This document shows positions 15,626 through 25,360 of a stretch of 64,000 nt of DNA, one piece after another. The stretch covers positions 372,001-436,000 of the forward strand of contig NZ_WMID02000001.1 of NCBI RefSeq assembly GCF_009711165.2. Direction: 5' to 3'. Made by a program: the position numbers and the translations under genes. Below the pieces are notes generated by a model that saw only the letters and a list, made by a program, of their open reading frames with translations, was not told the origin of the DNA and did no database searches. This stretch comes from Flavobacterium sp. MC2016-06. Lineage in GTDB: Bacteria > Bacteroidota > Bacteroidia > Flavobacteriales > Flavobacteriaceae. How positions within the stretch are numbered: position 1 is the first letter of the stretch; the number at the start of each line of letters is the position of its first letter.

Positions 15626-18600
15626 TTATTTACTTTCTTTTTCGTATTCTTCAATATGGTCAAATTCAGGATAATGTTTCCTTGCTTTAGACCACATTAA
15701 ATAAATTGCTGGAATAACAAAAAGAGTTAATGCTAATGAGAAAATAGTTCCTCCAACAATGACAACTCCCATTCCAATTCTACTAGTAGACGCAGCTCCA
15801 AGTGACATTGCAATTGGCAGTGCACCTAAAGCAATTGCTAAACTGGTCATTAAGATTGGACGTAAACGCGCTTCTGATGCTTCTAAAATAGCTTCTAATT
15901 TTGGTTTGCCTTGTTCTCTTAGCTGATTGGCAAATTCAACAATCAAAATACCATTCTTGGTAACCAGACCAATAAGCATTACAGTACCAATCTGGCTGAA
16001 TATATTCCAGGTTTGGTTGAATAACCATAAAGAAAATAAAGCGCCGGCAACTGCCATTGGTACGGTTAAGATGATAATAAACGGATCGATAAAACTTTCG
16101 AATTGAGCGGCAAGAATCAAAAAGATTAATAATAAAGCCAATCCAAATGCAAACGAAGTATTAGAGCTGCTCTCTACGAAATCTCGAGATTCTCCACTTA
16201 AATCTGTAGTAAAACTTTCGTCTAAAACTTTAGCTTTTATCTGATCCATAGCTTCAATACCGTCACTGATACTTTTTCCTGGCGCTAAACCAGCAGAAAC
16301 TGTAGCAGACATATAACGGTTGTTGTGGTACAATTGCGGTGGATTACTCTGCTCTTCAATTTTTACAACGTTATCCATCTGAATTAATTCGCCTTTGCTA
16401 TTTTTTACAAACATCGAAGTTAAATCCAAAGGTTTCGAACGGTCTTTTTGATCAAACTGTCCGATAACTTGATATTGTTTTCCGTTTTTGATAAAATACC
16501 CAAAACGCTGTCCGCTTAAAGAAAGCTGTAAAGTTTGTGCAATATCTATAATAGAAATTCCTAAACTCTCGGCTTTTGCACGATCAATACTTACGTTGAT
16601 TTCAGGTTTATTAAATTTTAAATTGACATCGGTAGTAGAGAAAACATCGCTTTTACCAACTTCATCCATAAATTGAGGAATTTTTTCTCTCAATTTTTCA
16701 AAGTTCGGCGCTTGAATAATATATTGTATTGGTAAACCTCCACGTCTGTTTACAGCAATTGTAGGCTGCTGAATAACCGAAGTTTTAGCATCGGGATATT
16801 TCTTAGTCCATTTAGATAATTTGTCAGCAATGTCTTTTTGAGATCTCTTTCTTTCGTCAGGTTCTTTTAATGAAAGTCTGATAAAACCAGAGTTTGTGGC
16901 AGAACCACCGTTACCTCCAGCCGTAATTACTAAACTCACTTTTTTCTCAGGAATAGAGTCATCCACTAATTTAGACATTTCCTGCATAAAACGGTTCGTA
17001 TAGTCATAAGAAGAACCCTCAGGAGTAGTCATACGCATGGTTACAGAACTACGGTCATCATAAGGAGCTGTTTCTTTTGGAAGTATTGTAAAAAACAAAT
17101 AAATCAACCCAAAACAAGCTATTAAAATAGGGAAGCTAATCCATTTTTTATCCATAAAGCGAGATAATGCATCAGCATAACCACTGTTTAATCTTTCAAA
17201 AAACGGTTCAGTTCTTACGTAGAATTTAGATTTTTTCTGTTCGCCGCCTTTCATTAAATAAGCATTCAACATTGGTGTTAAAGTAAGCGATACAAAAGCC
17301 GAAATTAATACCGCAGCACCAATTACAACTCCAAACTCTCGAAAGAGTCGTCCCACGAAACCTTCTAAGAAAATTACAGGTAAAAATACCGCAGCCAAAG
17401 TCACAGAAATCGAGATTACAGCATAAAAGATTTCGTTAGAACCTTTTATCGCCGCTTCAATTGGCGACATTCCTTCTTCGACTTTTTTAAAGATATTTTC
17501 GGTAACTACAATTCCATCATCAACCACTAAACCAGTTGCCAGAACAATCGCCAAAAGCGTTAATACATTGATAGAAAATCCAAAAAGCCACATGATAAAA
17601 AACGTAGCAATCAATGATACCGGAATATCAATTAAGGGTCTAAAAGCAATTGCCCAGTCTCTAAAAAACAAGTAAATAATGATGATTACTAAAAGAATCG
17701 AAATTCCAAGAGTTTCAGCAACTTCCAGTACCGATTTTTTTACGAAAAGTGTATTATCTAAAGCAATATTAAGTTTAATATCTTTAGGTAAATCTTTCTT
17801 TAAAGCTTCGTATTTTTTATAAAACTCAGTCGAAATATCCAAATAATTAGCTCCCGGCATTGGTACAATAGCCAAACCAATCATTGGAAGTCCCGAAGAT
17901 GTTAATTGTGTTTCAATATTTTCTGGCCCTAATTCGGCACCACCAACATCGCTTAAACGAACAATTTTGTCTCCATCTGTACGAATGATAATATTGTTGA
18001 ATTCTTCTGGTTTAGAAAGATTTCCAATTGTTTTTACAGTAAGTTCTGTGTTGTTTCCAGTTAGTTTTCCCGAAGGTAACTCAACATTTTGTGCGTTTAA
18101 TGCATCACGAACATCAGAAACAGTACAGTTGTAAGCACTTAATTTTACAGGATCAATCCACAAACGCATGGCGTAGCGTTTTTGTCCCCAGATCTGAACA
18201 CCACTCACTCCAGGAATAGTTTCTAAACGCTGCGAAATAACATTTTCTGCATAATCGCTTAATTCTAAAGCGCTTCTGGTATCACTCTGAACCGTCATCG
18301 AAATAATAGATTCACTATCAGCATCGGCTTTAGAAACTACCGGCGGTGCATCAATATCCTGCGGTAAACTTCTCACGGCTTGTGAAACTTTGTCACGAAC
18401 ATCGTTTGCCGCTTCTTCTAGATTTTTATCTAAATTAAATTCGATTGTAATACTGCTCGTTCCCTGATTACTAGAAGAAGTTATATTTCTAATTCCGTCA
18501 ATAGCATTTACTGCTTTTTCTAACGGTTCTGTAATCTGCGATTCAATAATATCGGCATTGGCGCCCGTATAACTGGTTCTAATAGAAACCTGCGCGGGGT

Positions 18601-18721
18601 CAATAGAAGGAAATTCTCGAACACCTAAAAAGGTATAACCAATGAAACCGAATAAAATAATTAAAAGATTCAGTACAATGGTTAAAACAGGTCTTCTTAT
18701 ACTTGTAGTTGATAAACTCAT
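15626..18721 (-). CDS. RND efflux pump, inner-membrane permease (AcrB/MexB-like, HAE1)
   Basis: This 1031-residue proton-driven exporter has the full RND architecture. It has a TM1 start (SIRRPVLTIVLNLLIILFG), a large periplasmic loop, TM2-6, a second periplasmic loop from about residue 560, and TM8-12 near the end. The TM4 proton-relay acids are present in GLVVDDGIVVTENIF, and a second signature GLVTKNGILIVEFANQLRE appears in the C-terminal half. Substrates of HAE1 pumps are drugs, bile salts or other amphiphiles; none is specified here. It lies between the adaptor gene (92 bp upstream) and tolC. Confidence 0.95.
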   Translation of the reverse strand: MSLSTTSIRRPVLTIVLNLLIILFGFIGYTFLGVREFPSIDPAQVSIRTSYTGANADIIESQITEPLEKAVNAIDGIRNITSSSNQGTSSITIEFNLDKNLEEAANDVRDKVSQAVRSLPQDIDAPPVVSKADADSESIISMTVQSDTRSALELSDYAENVISQRLETIPGVSGVQIWGQKRYAMRLWIDPVKLSAYNCTVSDVRDALNAQNVELPSGKLTGNNTELTVKTIGNLSKPEEFNNIIIRTDGDKIVRLSDVGGAELGPENIETQLTSSGLPMIGLAIVPMPGANYLDISTEFYKKYEALKKDLPKDIKLNIALDNTLFVKKSVLEVAETLGISILLVIIIIYLFFRDWAIAFRPLIDIPVSLIATFFIMWLFGFSINVLTLLAIVLATGLVVDDGIVVTENIFKKVEEGMSPIEAAIKGSNEIFYAVISISVTLAAVFLPVIFLEGFVGRLFREFGVVIGAAVLISAFVSLTLTPMLNAYLMKGGEQKKSKFYVRTEPFFERLNSGYADALSRFMDKKWISFPILIACFGLIYLFFTILPKETAPYDDRSSVTMRMTTPEGSSYDYTNRFMQEMSKLVDDSIPEKKVSLVITAGGNGGSATNSGFIRLSLKEPDERKRSQKDIADKLSKWTKKYPDAKTSVIQQPTIAVNRRGGLPIQYIIQAPNFEKLREKIPQFMDEVGKSDVFSTTDVNLKFNKPEINVSIDRAKAESLGISIIDIAQTLQLSLSGQRFGYFIKNGKQYQVIGQFDQKDRSKPLDLTSMFVKNSKGELIQMDNVVKIEEQSNPPQLYHNNRYMSATVSAGLAPGKSISDGIEAMDQIKAKVLDESFTTDLSGESRDFVESSSNTSFAFGLALLLIFLILAAQFESFIDPFIIILTVPMAVAGALFSLWLFNQTWNIFSQIGTVMLIGLVTKNGILIVEFANQLREQGKPKLEAILEASEARLRPILMTSLAIALGALPIAMSLGAASTSRIGMGVVIVGGTIFSLALTLFVIPAIYLMWSKARKHYPEFDHIEEYEKESK

Positions 18722-18813
18722 ATATGATTTATGATTTTAGAGTTCAGATTTTAGATTTATAAATGAGGCTTTTAAAAGCTTATAACTCATAACCTATAAC
18801 TCATAACTTAAAA
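18722..18813. repeat. AT-rich simple repeats between adaptor and pump genes
   Basis: The 92-bp spacer contains two TTTTAGA stretches and a duplicated ATAACTCATAACCT-like 14-mer near 18780-18808. No gene or promoter is apparent. Confidence 0.4.
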
Positions 18814-19872
18814 TTATTTTACTTTAACTTTTATTGGCGCATCGTTTTTTAATGACATAACACCACTTGTAATTAAAGTATCTCCAGCTTTTAATCCAGA
18901 TAAAATTAAAATTGAAGCATCTGTTCTAGTCGTTGCGTCAACCATAACTTCTTTGGCTTTGCCCATATTTGCGATATAAACTTTTTTACCAGCTTGTACA
19001 GGAATTATAGATTCTGAAGGAACTACAATTGCATCTTTAATAATGTTTAAAGGAAGTTTTACATCGGCAAAAGTTCCAGGAAAAAGTTTTCCGTCAAGAT
19101 TGTCAGCAATCGCGCGAATTTGTAATGTACGGGTTGCTATAGCAACTTCTGGCTCTATAGCATATATTTTTGCCGAATAACTTTTGGTAGAACCCGAAAC
19201 TGCAAATTCAATAGTTGATCCTGATCTTACTTCCGAAGCGTATTTTTCGGGTATTGAGAATGTGATTTTTAGTTTTCCGCTGTTAACCAATTTAGCTACA
19301 ACAATAGTTGGTGTAATATAAGTTCCCGGAGAAATAGAACGAAGACCAATTTTTCCTGAAAACGGAGCTCTTACAGAAGTTTTTTCAATTTGAGCTTTTA
19401 TTAATTGGCTTTGCGCTTTTGCAGAAGCATAATCAGCATTGGCAACATCAAATTCTTCTTGGCTAATAGCTTCTTTTTGAAGCAGTAATTTAGCTCTTCT
19501 TTCGTTTTCACCCGCTAAATTTTCTTTAGTAACAGCTTGTCTAAGCTGTGCTCTTAATTCGATATCATTAACTTTAAAAAGAACTTGACCTTTACTTACA
19601 TTAGTACCTTCATTAAAATAAATTCCTTCAACAATTCCAGAAACCTCACTATGTATTTCTATTTGTTCGTTTGCTTCAATAGAACCAGACAATGATAAGT
19701 TATTATCAAAAGTCGAAGTCTTTACGACAATTCCAGTTACAGTTGTTGGAGCATCTTTATCTCCAGACTTTTTTGATTCGTCGTTTTTACTCTTGTTAGA
19801 TACTATTCTGTAAGTAATAAATGCGCCCAATACAATAATTATCAGGGCGTAAATTAGGTGTTTTACTTTCAT
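18814..19872 (-). CDS. RND efflux periplasmic adaptor (membrane fusion protein)
   Basis: This 352-residue adaptor of the tripartite pump has one N-terminal membrane helix (about residues 5-24) and a low-complexity linker. The barrel-sandwich/lipoyl halves follow (EIHSEVSGIVEGIYFNEG and TSVRAPFSGKIGLRSISPG), flanking a helical hairpin with AKAQSQLIKAQIEKT, then the beta-barrel and membrane-proximal domains. This matches the HlyD_D23/AcrA family. It is the first gene of the operon. A -7-like TAATTTTG lies 49 bp upstream on the minus strand (19928-19921) without a good -33 box. Confidence 0.93.
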   Translation of the reverse strand: MKVKHLIYALIIIVLGAFITYRIVSNKSKNDESKKSGDKDAPTTVTGIVVKTSTFDNNLSLSGSIEANEQIEIHSEVSGIVEGIYFNEGTNVSKGQVLFKVNDIELRAQLRQAVTKENLAGENERRAKLLLQKEAISQEEFDVANADYASAKAQSQLIKAQIEKTSVRAPFSGKIGLRSISPGTYITPTIVVAKLVNSGKLKITFSIPEKYASEVRSGSTIEFAVSGSTKSYSAKIYAIEPEVAIATRTLQIRAIADNLDGKLFPGTFADVKLPLNIIKDAIVVPSESIIPVQAGKKVYIANMGKAKEVMVDATTRTDASILILSGLKAGDTLITSGVMSLKNDAPIKVKVK

Positions 19873-19971
19873 AAAATTGAGGTGAATGTGTTTTTTTTGG
19901 TATATGTTTTAGTAAGCTTACAAAATTAACTTTTTGAACCGAATACTAAAGACGTTAGCGTTATATTTAAC

Positions 19972-20130
19972 ATTTGTAGATACAAATCTTTACATTGCTT
20001 TTAATTGCATGTAAATAAATTGTTTGTGAATTTATAAATGGGAGTATTGTGCTTTGTGTAATGATTTTTGAACATTTTTAAAGATGTGTTTTTGGGTAAC
20101 GATTAATTATACTTTGTATCGTTAGATACA
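19972..20130. promoter_or_regulatory. two operator-like palindromes upstream of the efflux operon
   Basis: ATTTGTAGATACAAAT at 19972-19987 has 7-bp arms. TGTATCGTTAGATACA at 20115-20130 has 6-bp arms. Both contain the word TAGATACA. They lie in the 647-bp gap 19873-20519, which has no other feature that I can support. Confidence 0.3.
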
Positions 20131-20519
20131 GTTTATTGATTATGGTTTAATGGCAGGTTGCAATTTTATCAAAAAAAATCAATTTTTTCAAAATCCGAGC
20201 CAAATAACTGCATTATTGTATGTTTTTACACACGTATTTATACTTTTTTACGGTCTTTGGTTTAGGTTATTTCTTACTTTATATAAATAATTCGCTTTTT
20301 ATCAGATTTTTGTTGCAGTTTATCGATTTTATTCGTATCATTGATAAGCTTAAACAAAATGATAGATTTTTTGTGAAAATATTAATGTTTTTGGAGGTTA
20401 AGCGTTAAAATGTGTAGGTTTTTTATTTTTTTTTAAGTTAATAATGTTAATATGGGTATTAATGTATTAACAATTGTTTAAACATTGTCAGTGTGGATAA
20501 TTTCAAAAACTACTTATTT

Positions 20520-21119
20520 ATGGCGAAAAAATTACTTCTGGGCTTATGGCTTTCTTTATTAGCCTGTTCAATTTCTGTATTATTCTGGCAAAATGAATTT
20601 AAATACAGTTTACCAACTCCAATTCCAAAAAATTACCATGATGTAGCAATGGGATCCAAAATTAGTTTGGGACAATGCTGTGTAGAAGATGGCAAGCCGG
20701 TTTTCATTCATTTTTTTAATCCAGATTGTCCTTGTTCTAGATTTAATGTACCGCACGTAAGCGGACTAATCAAAAAGTATGGAGATAAAATCAATTTTAA
20801 AATTGTTGTCTTAAACAAACAAAAAAGTTTTACTATTGAAGAAATCCAGAAAAAATTTGATGCCAAAATTCCAGTTTATTTTGATGATGGTATTGCCGAA
20901 AAATGTGGTGTTTTCTCAACACCTCAAGCGGTTTTAATTGATCCTTCTCATAACCTATATTATCGAGGCAACTACAATAAAACCAGATATTGTACCAACG
21001 CCGATAGTAATTATGCCCAAATGGCGATCGATTCTTTATTGAGCAAAACCAATTCCCCTTCATTTAATGCTTTAGCGCTTAGAGCATACGGATGTTCGTT
21101 ACCTAAATGTACTAAATAA
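20520..21119 (+). CDS. thioredoxin-like membrane-anchored protein (DUF6436-like)
   Basis: This 199-residue protein has an N-terminal membrane anchor (KLLLGLWLSLLACSISVLF) and a periplasmic thioredoxin-like domain. The fold is suggested by the strand VFIHFFNPDCPCSRFN, where the active site is CPC-S-R rather than CxxC, and by the cis-proline region FSTPQAVLID. Four further cysteines are scattered (QCCVE, EKCG, RYCTN, GCSLPKC). I chose ATG 20520 because an earlier in-frame GTG at 20493 would add nine residues before the anchor. It leads a same-strand cluster with a membrane sensor-like protein 30 bp downstream. Confidence 0.75.
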   Translation: MAKKLLLGLWLSLLACSISVLFWQNEFKYSLPTPIPKNYHDVAMGSKISLGQCCVEDGKPVFIHFFNPDCPCSRFNVPHVSGLIKKYGDKINFKIVVLNKQKSFTIEEIQKKFDAKIPVYFDDGIAEKCGVFSTPQAVLIDPSHNLYYRGNYNKTRYCTNADSNYAQMAIDSLLSKTNSPSFNALALRAYGCSLPKCTK

Positions 21120-21149
21120 ATCTAACCTAACCCAAAAAACCCAAAATTT

Positions 21150-22004
21150 ATGAAAACAAAAGCCAGTTTGAATGAACAAGCTTATCTGCACAATTTTATG
21201 TCTACAATGACACAAAAGTCAGATACGATTATTAATTATGTTCTTGCAGTTTATTTCCTGCTCGGAATTGCTCTTGCCTTTAAATACGACACTTTTGAAA
21301 TAGGTGTGGGCGTTGGAACTATTAATTTGCTGGCGTATTATTCGGCAAAATTTTTCCTCAAAAATTCTAAGTTCTATCAGTATGTATTGTCGGTAGTACT
21401 GGCTATTTTTATGGCGCAGTATATTTATCAGATGCATGGTTTATTTGAGATGCACTTTACTGTTTTTATTGCCAGTACCATTTTAATTATTTATCAAAAT
21501 TGGAAGCTTCAAATTCCGCTTACCATTTTGGTAGTGCTTCATCACGGAGGTTTGGCTTATCTTCAGAATTTTGTTTATAATGATACCACTGGACCGCAAA
21601 TCTATTTTTCGCAGGTAAATTTTGATATCGAAACATTCTTAATTCACGTTGTATTAGCAGCAGTAGTATTTTTTATGAATGGATATTGGGCTTATTATTT
21701 TAAAACACACAGCCAAAATCACATTTCTAAAATTTCTGACGAATACGAATTAGAAAACATGAAACTAGCATCTGCAAAATACAGCTCGATGTCGGCAACA
21801 AAAGACTACAATGATTTTGTACACAGAACAACGCTGGATTTAAAACTTCCTGTAAATTCTGTTTTAAAACTTATTGATGTTTCAAAAGGACATACAGACA
21901 ATGACAAACTGCTGACTTACTTGGAAATGATGCGAGAAAGTGCTAAAAAAATAGATGATTTAGTAAATGATATTCATGTAAAATCTACAAACAGCAGAAA
22001 TTAG
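21150..22004 (+). CDS. membrane sensor protein with degenerate histidine-kinase dimerisation domain
   Basis: This 284-residue protein has about six membrane helices (residues 27-180). Their pattern (QMHGLFEMHFTVFIASTILIIYQNWK, shared in part with membrane input domains of chemoreceptors and GGDEF proteins that read HGMIEMHF) suggests a sensory membrane domain. A coiled linker follows. Residues 222-275 resemble a HisKA four-helix dimerisation domain: the H-box position reads TLDLKLPVNS where active kinases have SHELRTPLNS, so the phospho-acceptor His is Leu 229. The second helix (YLEMMRESAKKIDDLVNDI) fits well. There is no ATPase domain. His 225 lies four residues earlier. It probably signals by dimerisation or as a partner of a kinase elsewhere. 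Confidence 0.7.
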   Translation: MKTKASLNEQAYLHNFMSTMTQKSDTIINYVLAVYFLLGIALAFKYDTFEIGVGVGTINLLAYYSAKFFLKNSKFYQYVLSVVLAIFMAQYIYQMHGLFEMHFTVFIASTILIIYQNWKLQIPLTILVVLHHGGLAYLQNFVYNDTTGPQIYFSQVNFDIETFLIHVVLAAVVFFMNGYWAYYFKTHSQNHISKISDEYELENMKLASAKYSSMSATKDYNDFVHRTTLDLKLPVNSVLKLIDVSKGHTDNDKLLTYLEMMRESAKKIDDLVNDIHVKSTNSRN

Positions 22005-22057
22005 TAAGCAGTAAAATCAACCCCCAAATCAATTAATTAATTCTTTAATCTTATTTT

Positions 22058-22405
22058 ATGTTTAAGTCAGATTTACGGTCAGCAAGTCCCATGCTGATTA
22101 CTTTACGAGAATCTTTTGATGTTTTTTTGAATGACAATATAACGCTGGAATCCATAGAAAAAATAGGTTTTGAAACCGAATTAGGAAAGCAAATTTCTAG
22201 TTTTCTAATAGAATTTGGCGATAATTATAATGTGAAAAATTTAGATTTTCAATACCAAAAGATCCTTCAGATTGGTAAAGATATTCGTTATTTGAATATT
22301 TCAGACGACGAGAATCTTCCAGATTGGCTGGAATTTGAATTTGAGACTGTTTTTCGCAAAATAAAAAGAATATTATTGATTTTAGAACGAGAAGAACTTA
22401 ATTAG
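22058..22405 (+). CDS. small hypothetical protein
   Basis: This is a 115-residue soluble, acidic, probably all-helical protein with no recognised domain. It has no signal peptide. It lies 53 bp after the pseudo-kinase gene and 67 bp before the PAS-protein gene on the same strand, so it is likely part of that sensory cluster. Its predicted two-helix C-terminus (FETVFRKIKRILLILEREEL) could mediate protein contact. I do not assign a function. Confidence 0.65.
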   Translation: MFKSDLRSASPMLITLRESFDVFLNDNITLESIEKIGFETELGKQISSFLIEFGDNYNVKNLDFQYQKILQIGKDIRYLNISDDENLPDWLEFEFETVFRKIKRILLILEREELN

Positions 22406-22472
22406 AATAATACTTTAAAGAAATTCAGTTTATAGAGAATATAATTGAATATTAATTTTAAATGTAAAGTGT

Positions 22473-23075
22473 ATGGATACCAGAACTACGCGCCCAACTC
22501 CATCAGACAGAGAGGTTGATTGGAATAAAAATAAAGTATTATTAAGTAAAACAGATACCAAAGGAACAATTTTATATGCTAATGAAGATTTTATAGACGT
22601 ATCGGGTTATGATGAATTTGAATTAATTGGACAGCCTCATAACATTGTTCGCCATCCAGAAATGCCAAAAGTAATTTTTAAATTCTTGTGGGATAGTATT
22701 AAATCAAGTGAAAACATTCATGTGGTTATCAAGAATATGGCCAAAACAGGAAGGTATTATTGGGTTGTTACCGATTTTAAAATCATTGCCGATGCCGATG
22801 GTGATATTGTGGGTTATTTTGGAACTAGAAAATCAGTTTCAGAAGAACTTATTACAAAATTTATCGATCCTTTGTATAAAAAGCTTTTGCAAATAGAAGA
22901 AGCGAGTGGTATTAATGCTTCTGAAGAATACTTGGTTGGATTTTTAGAAGAACGTAAGAAAACGTATATGGAATATATTGATCATCTTATCGCAACAGGA
23001 AAAGATGATAAAAATAAAATAAGTAAAGGTTTTTTAAGCGGTATTTTTGAAAAGAAAGCGCCGCCTAAAAAATAG
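22473..23075 (+). CDS. PAS-domain protein similar to the aerotaxis receptor input domain
   Basis: This 200-residue protein carries an N-terminal PAS domain (about residues 20-125) with the Aer-type signature: TDTKGTILYANEDFIDVSGYDEFELIGQPHNIVRHPEMP, then FKFLWDSIKS and YYWVVTDFKII. In Aer proteins this domain binds FAD. The C-terminal ~70 residues are helical and do not form a methyl-accepting signalling domain, and no chemotaxis genes are in the window. It ends a four-gene same-strand cluster with the pseudo-kinase membrane protein. A redox or energy-sensing input module acting through a separate partner is a reasonable inference. Confidence 0.8.
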   Translation: MDTRTTRPTPSDREVDWNKNKVLLSKTDTKGTILYANEDFIDVSGYDEFELIGQPHNIVRHPEMPKVIFKFLWDSIKSSENIHVVIKNMAKTGRYYWVVTDFKIIADADGDIVGYFGTRKSVSEELITKFIDPLYKKLLQIEEASGINASEEYLVGFLEERKKTYMEYIDHLIATGKDDKNKISKGFLSGIFEKKAPPKK

Positions 23076-23089
23076 AAATTTTTAGAACA

Positions 23090-23201
23090 ACTATATGCTT
23101 CACTGCTGTAAAATATTCACGATGACTTTTTTGCCCCCAACAAAGATTTTTTGAACTTTACAATAGTGCCGAATATTATACAATGCTTTGAAGTATATAG
23201 T
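23090..23201. repeat. inverted repeat between convergent PAS-protein and recG genes
   Basis: ACTATATGCTTCA (23090-23102) pairs with 23189-23201 with one G-T pair, and TTTTTTATT follows on the plus strand. The 86-nt loop is long for a terminator. Confidence 0.35.
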
Positions 23202-23231
23202 TTTTTATTAGAATAGAAAGTTTTTGAATCT

Positions 23232-25340
23232 CTAAGAAATATAATTCCAGATACTTTTCTTTTTGGTAAGTTCAATAAAAACAGCTTTTAGAATAGCATG
23301 TTCTGGTTTTTGCAGCGGAGCATCTTCTTTTAAAATTTTCATGGCATAATTTCTGGCCAAGCCTAAAATGTCTCGATCACGAACAATATCTGCAATTTGA
23401 AGATTTAAAACACCACTTTGCTGTGTTCCCATTAAATCTCCAGGACCGCGAAGTTTTAAGTCAACTTCGGCAATTTCAAAACCATCGTTAGTCTGAACCA
23501 TCGTTGCCATTCGGGTTTTGCTGTCTTCACTTAATTTATGACTCGTCATTAAAATACAATAACTCTGTTCTGCACCACGGCCCACACGCCCGCGTAATTG
23601 ATGCAGCTGCGACAAACCAAAGCGTTCCGCACTTTCTATAATCATTACACTTGCATTAGGTACATTTACACCAACTTCAATAACCGTTGTTGCCACCATA
23701 ATATTGGTTTTACCTTCAGAAAAACGTTTCATTTCTGCATCTTTATCAGCAGGTTTCATTTTCCCGTGTAAAATAGAAATAGAATAGTGAGGCAGCGGAA
23801 AATCGCGAGAAATACTTTCGTAACCGTCCATTAAATCTTTGTAATCCATTTTTTCAGATTCCTGAATTAAGGGATAAACAATATAGATTTGTCTTCCTTT
23901 GGCAATTTCATCACGCAGAAATTTCCAGACTTTCAAACGGTTAGAATCAAATCGATGAACGGTCTGAATTGGTTTTCTTCCCGGTGGTAATTCATCAATT
24001 ACAGAAATATCTAAATCGCCGTACAAACTCATGGCCAAAGTTCTCGGAATTGGAGTCGCCGTCATGACTAAAACGTGTGGTGGAATTTCGTTTTTCTTCC
24101 ACAATTTAGAACGCTGTTCTACTCCAAAACGATGCTGTTCATCAATAACAGCCAAACCTAAATTTTTGAATTTCACTTTATCTTCCAGTAAAGCATGAGT
24201 TCCGATTAAAATCTGCAGACTGCCATTTTCCAATTCTTCGTGAATAATTTTTCGAGCTGCAGTTTTAGAAGAACCAGTTAGTATTTTGATATTGAGATTT
24301 AAAGTCTCAGCCAATTCAGATAGACCAATAAAATGCTGATTGGCCAAAATTTCTGTCGGCGCCATTAAGCAAGCCTGAAAACCATTATCAATAGCCAAAA
24401 GCATGCTCATAAAAGCAACAATTGTTTTTCCAGAACCAACATCTCCTTGTAGTAAACGGTTCATTTGGGCGTTGCTTCCCATATCTGAACGAATTTCTTT
24501 GAGTACTCTTTTTTGAGCATTTGTCAAACTAAACGGAAGATGATTTTGATAAAATACATTAAAAAATTCACCCACTTTTGTAAACGGATGTCCTTTTATT
24601 TTATGTTTTCTAATGAGATTTTTAGTAATTAACTGCAATTGAATGAAGAATAATTCTTCAAATTTTAATCTAAATTGCGCTTTCGCTAAAACCTCAGTAC
24701 TTTTTGGGAAATGAATATTAAATAAAGCTGCTTTTTTTGAAATTAACTTCAACTCTTCTACTAAATAAGAAGGAAAAGTTTCTGTAAATAAAGCTTGTGT
24801 TTCAATAAACAATTGCTCCATCAGTTTGTTAATCGTTCGGTTAGAAATACCTCGATTTGTTAAAGTTTCTGTAGACGGATAAACGGGCTGCATTGCTGAG
24901 CGAAGACTTTTTTCGTGTTCGCTTAATAATTCAATTTCCGGATGCGCCATACTAAACTGACTTCCATAAAGAGAACATTTTCCAAAAATCACACACGCTT
25001 CGTTGAGCTTTAAACTTTCGCGAATCCATTTATGACCTTGAAACCAATTTAAATCAATCTGACCAGTATCATCCACGAAAGTGGCAACTAAACGTTTTTT
25101 ATTCTTGGCAAATTCAACCGTTTTTATATTGATTATTTTTCCAATAATCTGAACTTCAGAACCTGTGTTTTGAAGCTCGTTTATTTTATAATAACGTGTT
25201 CTATCAATATATCTATTAGGAAAAAAATTGACTAAATCTCCATATTTATGAATTCCTAATTCCTTTCGAAGCAGCTGGCCGCGACTTGGACCAACACCTT
25301 TTAAGTATTCAATAGGAGTTTCTAGAAGATTATTAGACAT
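23232..25340 (-). CDS. recG: ATP-dependent DNA helicase RecG
   Basis: This 702-residue branch-migration helicase remodels stalled forks and Holliday junctions. An N-terminal wedge/OB domain (residues about 1-230, with IIGKIINIKTVEF) precedes two helicase lobes. Walker A is LLQGDVGSGKT, motif II is AVIDEQHRFGVEQR (DEQH form typical of RecG), motif III is MTATPIPRTL, and motif VI lies in QLRGRVGRG. The C-terminal TRG region (FEIAEVDLKLRGPGDLMGTQQSG) is diagnostic. Length is standard. Tandem 14-mers lie just upstream of the start. Confidence 0.97.
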   Translation of the reverse strand: MSNNLLETPIEYLKGVGPSRGQLLRKELGIHKYGDLVNFFPNRYIDRTRYYKINELQNTGSEVQIIGKIINIKTVEFAKNKKRLVATFVDDTGQIDLNWFQGHKWIRESLKLNEACVIFGKCSLYGSQFSMAHPEIELLSEHEKSLRSAMQPVYPSTETLTNRGISNRTINKLMEQLFIETQALFTETFPSYLVEELKLISKKAALFNIHFPKSTEVLAKAQFRLKFEELFFIQLQLITKNLIRKHKIKGHPFTKVGEFFNVFYQNHLPFSLTNAQKRVLKEIRSDMGSNAQMNRLLQGDVGSGKTIVAFMSMLLAIDNGFQACLMAPTEILANQHFIGLSELAETLNLNIKILTGSSKTAARKIIHEELENGSLQILIGTHALLEDKVKFKNLGLAVIDEQHRFGVEQRSKLWKKNEIPPHVLVMTATPIPRTLAMSLYGDLDISVIDELPPGRKPIQTVHRFDSNRLKVWKFLRDEIAKGRQIYIVYPLIQESEKMDYKDLMDGYESISRDFPLPHYSISILHGKMKPADKDAEMKRFSEGKTNIMVATTVIEVGVNVPNASVMIIESAERFGLSQLHQLRGRVGRGAEQSYCILMTSHKLSEDSKTRMATMVQTNDGFEIAEVDLKLRGPGDLMGTQQSGVLNLQIADIVRDRDILGLARNYAMKILKEDAPLQKPEHAILKAVFIELTKKKSIWNYIS

Positions 25341-25360
25341 TTTTGGGAATTTTAGACTTT

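Noticed and set aside
20220..20408. 62-codon hydrophobic frame upstream of the thioredoxin-like gene
   Set aside because: It is composed of AT-rich intergenic sequence with phenylalanine and leucine runs and no plausible ribosome binding region; likely chance.
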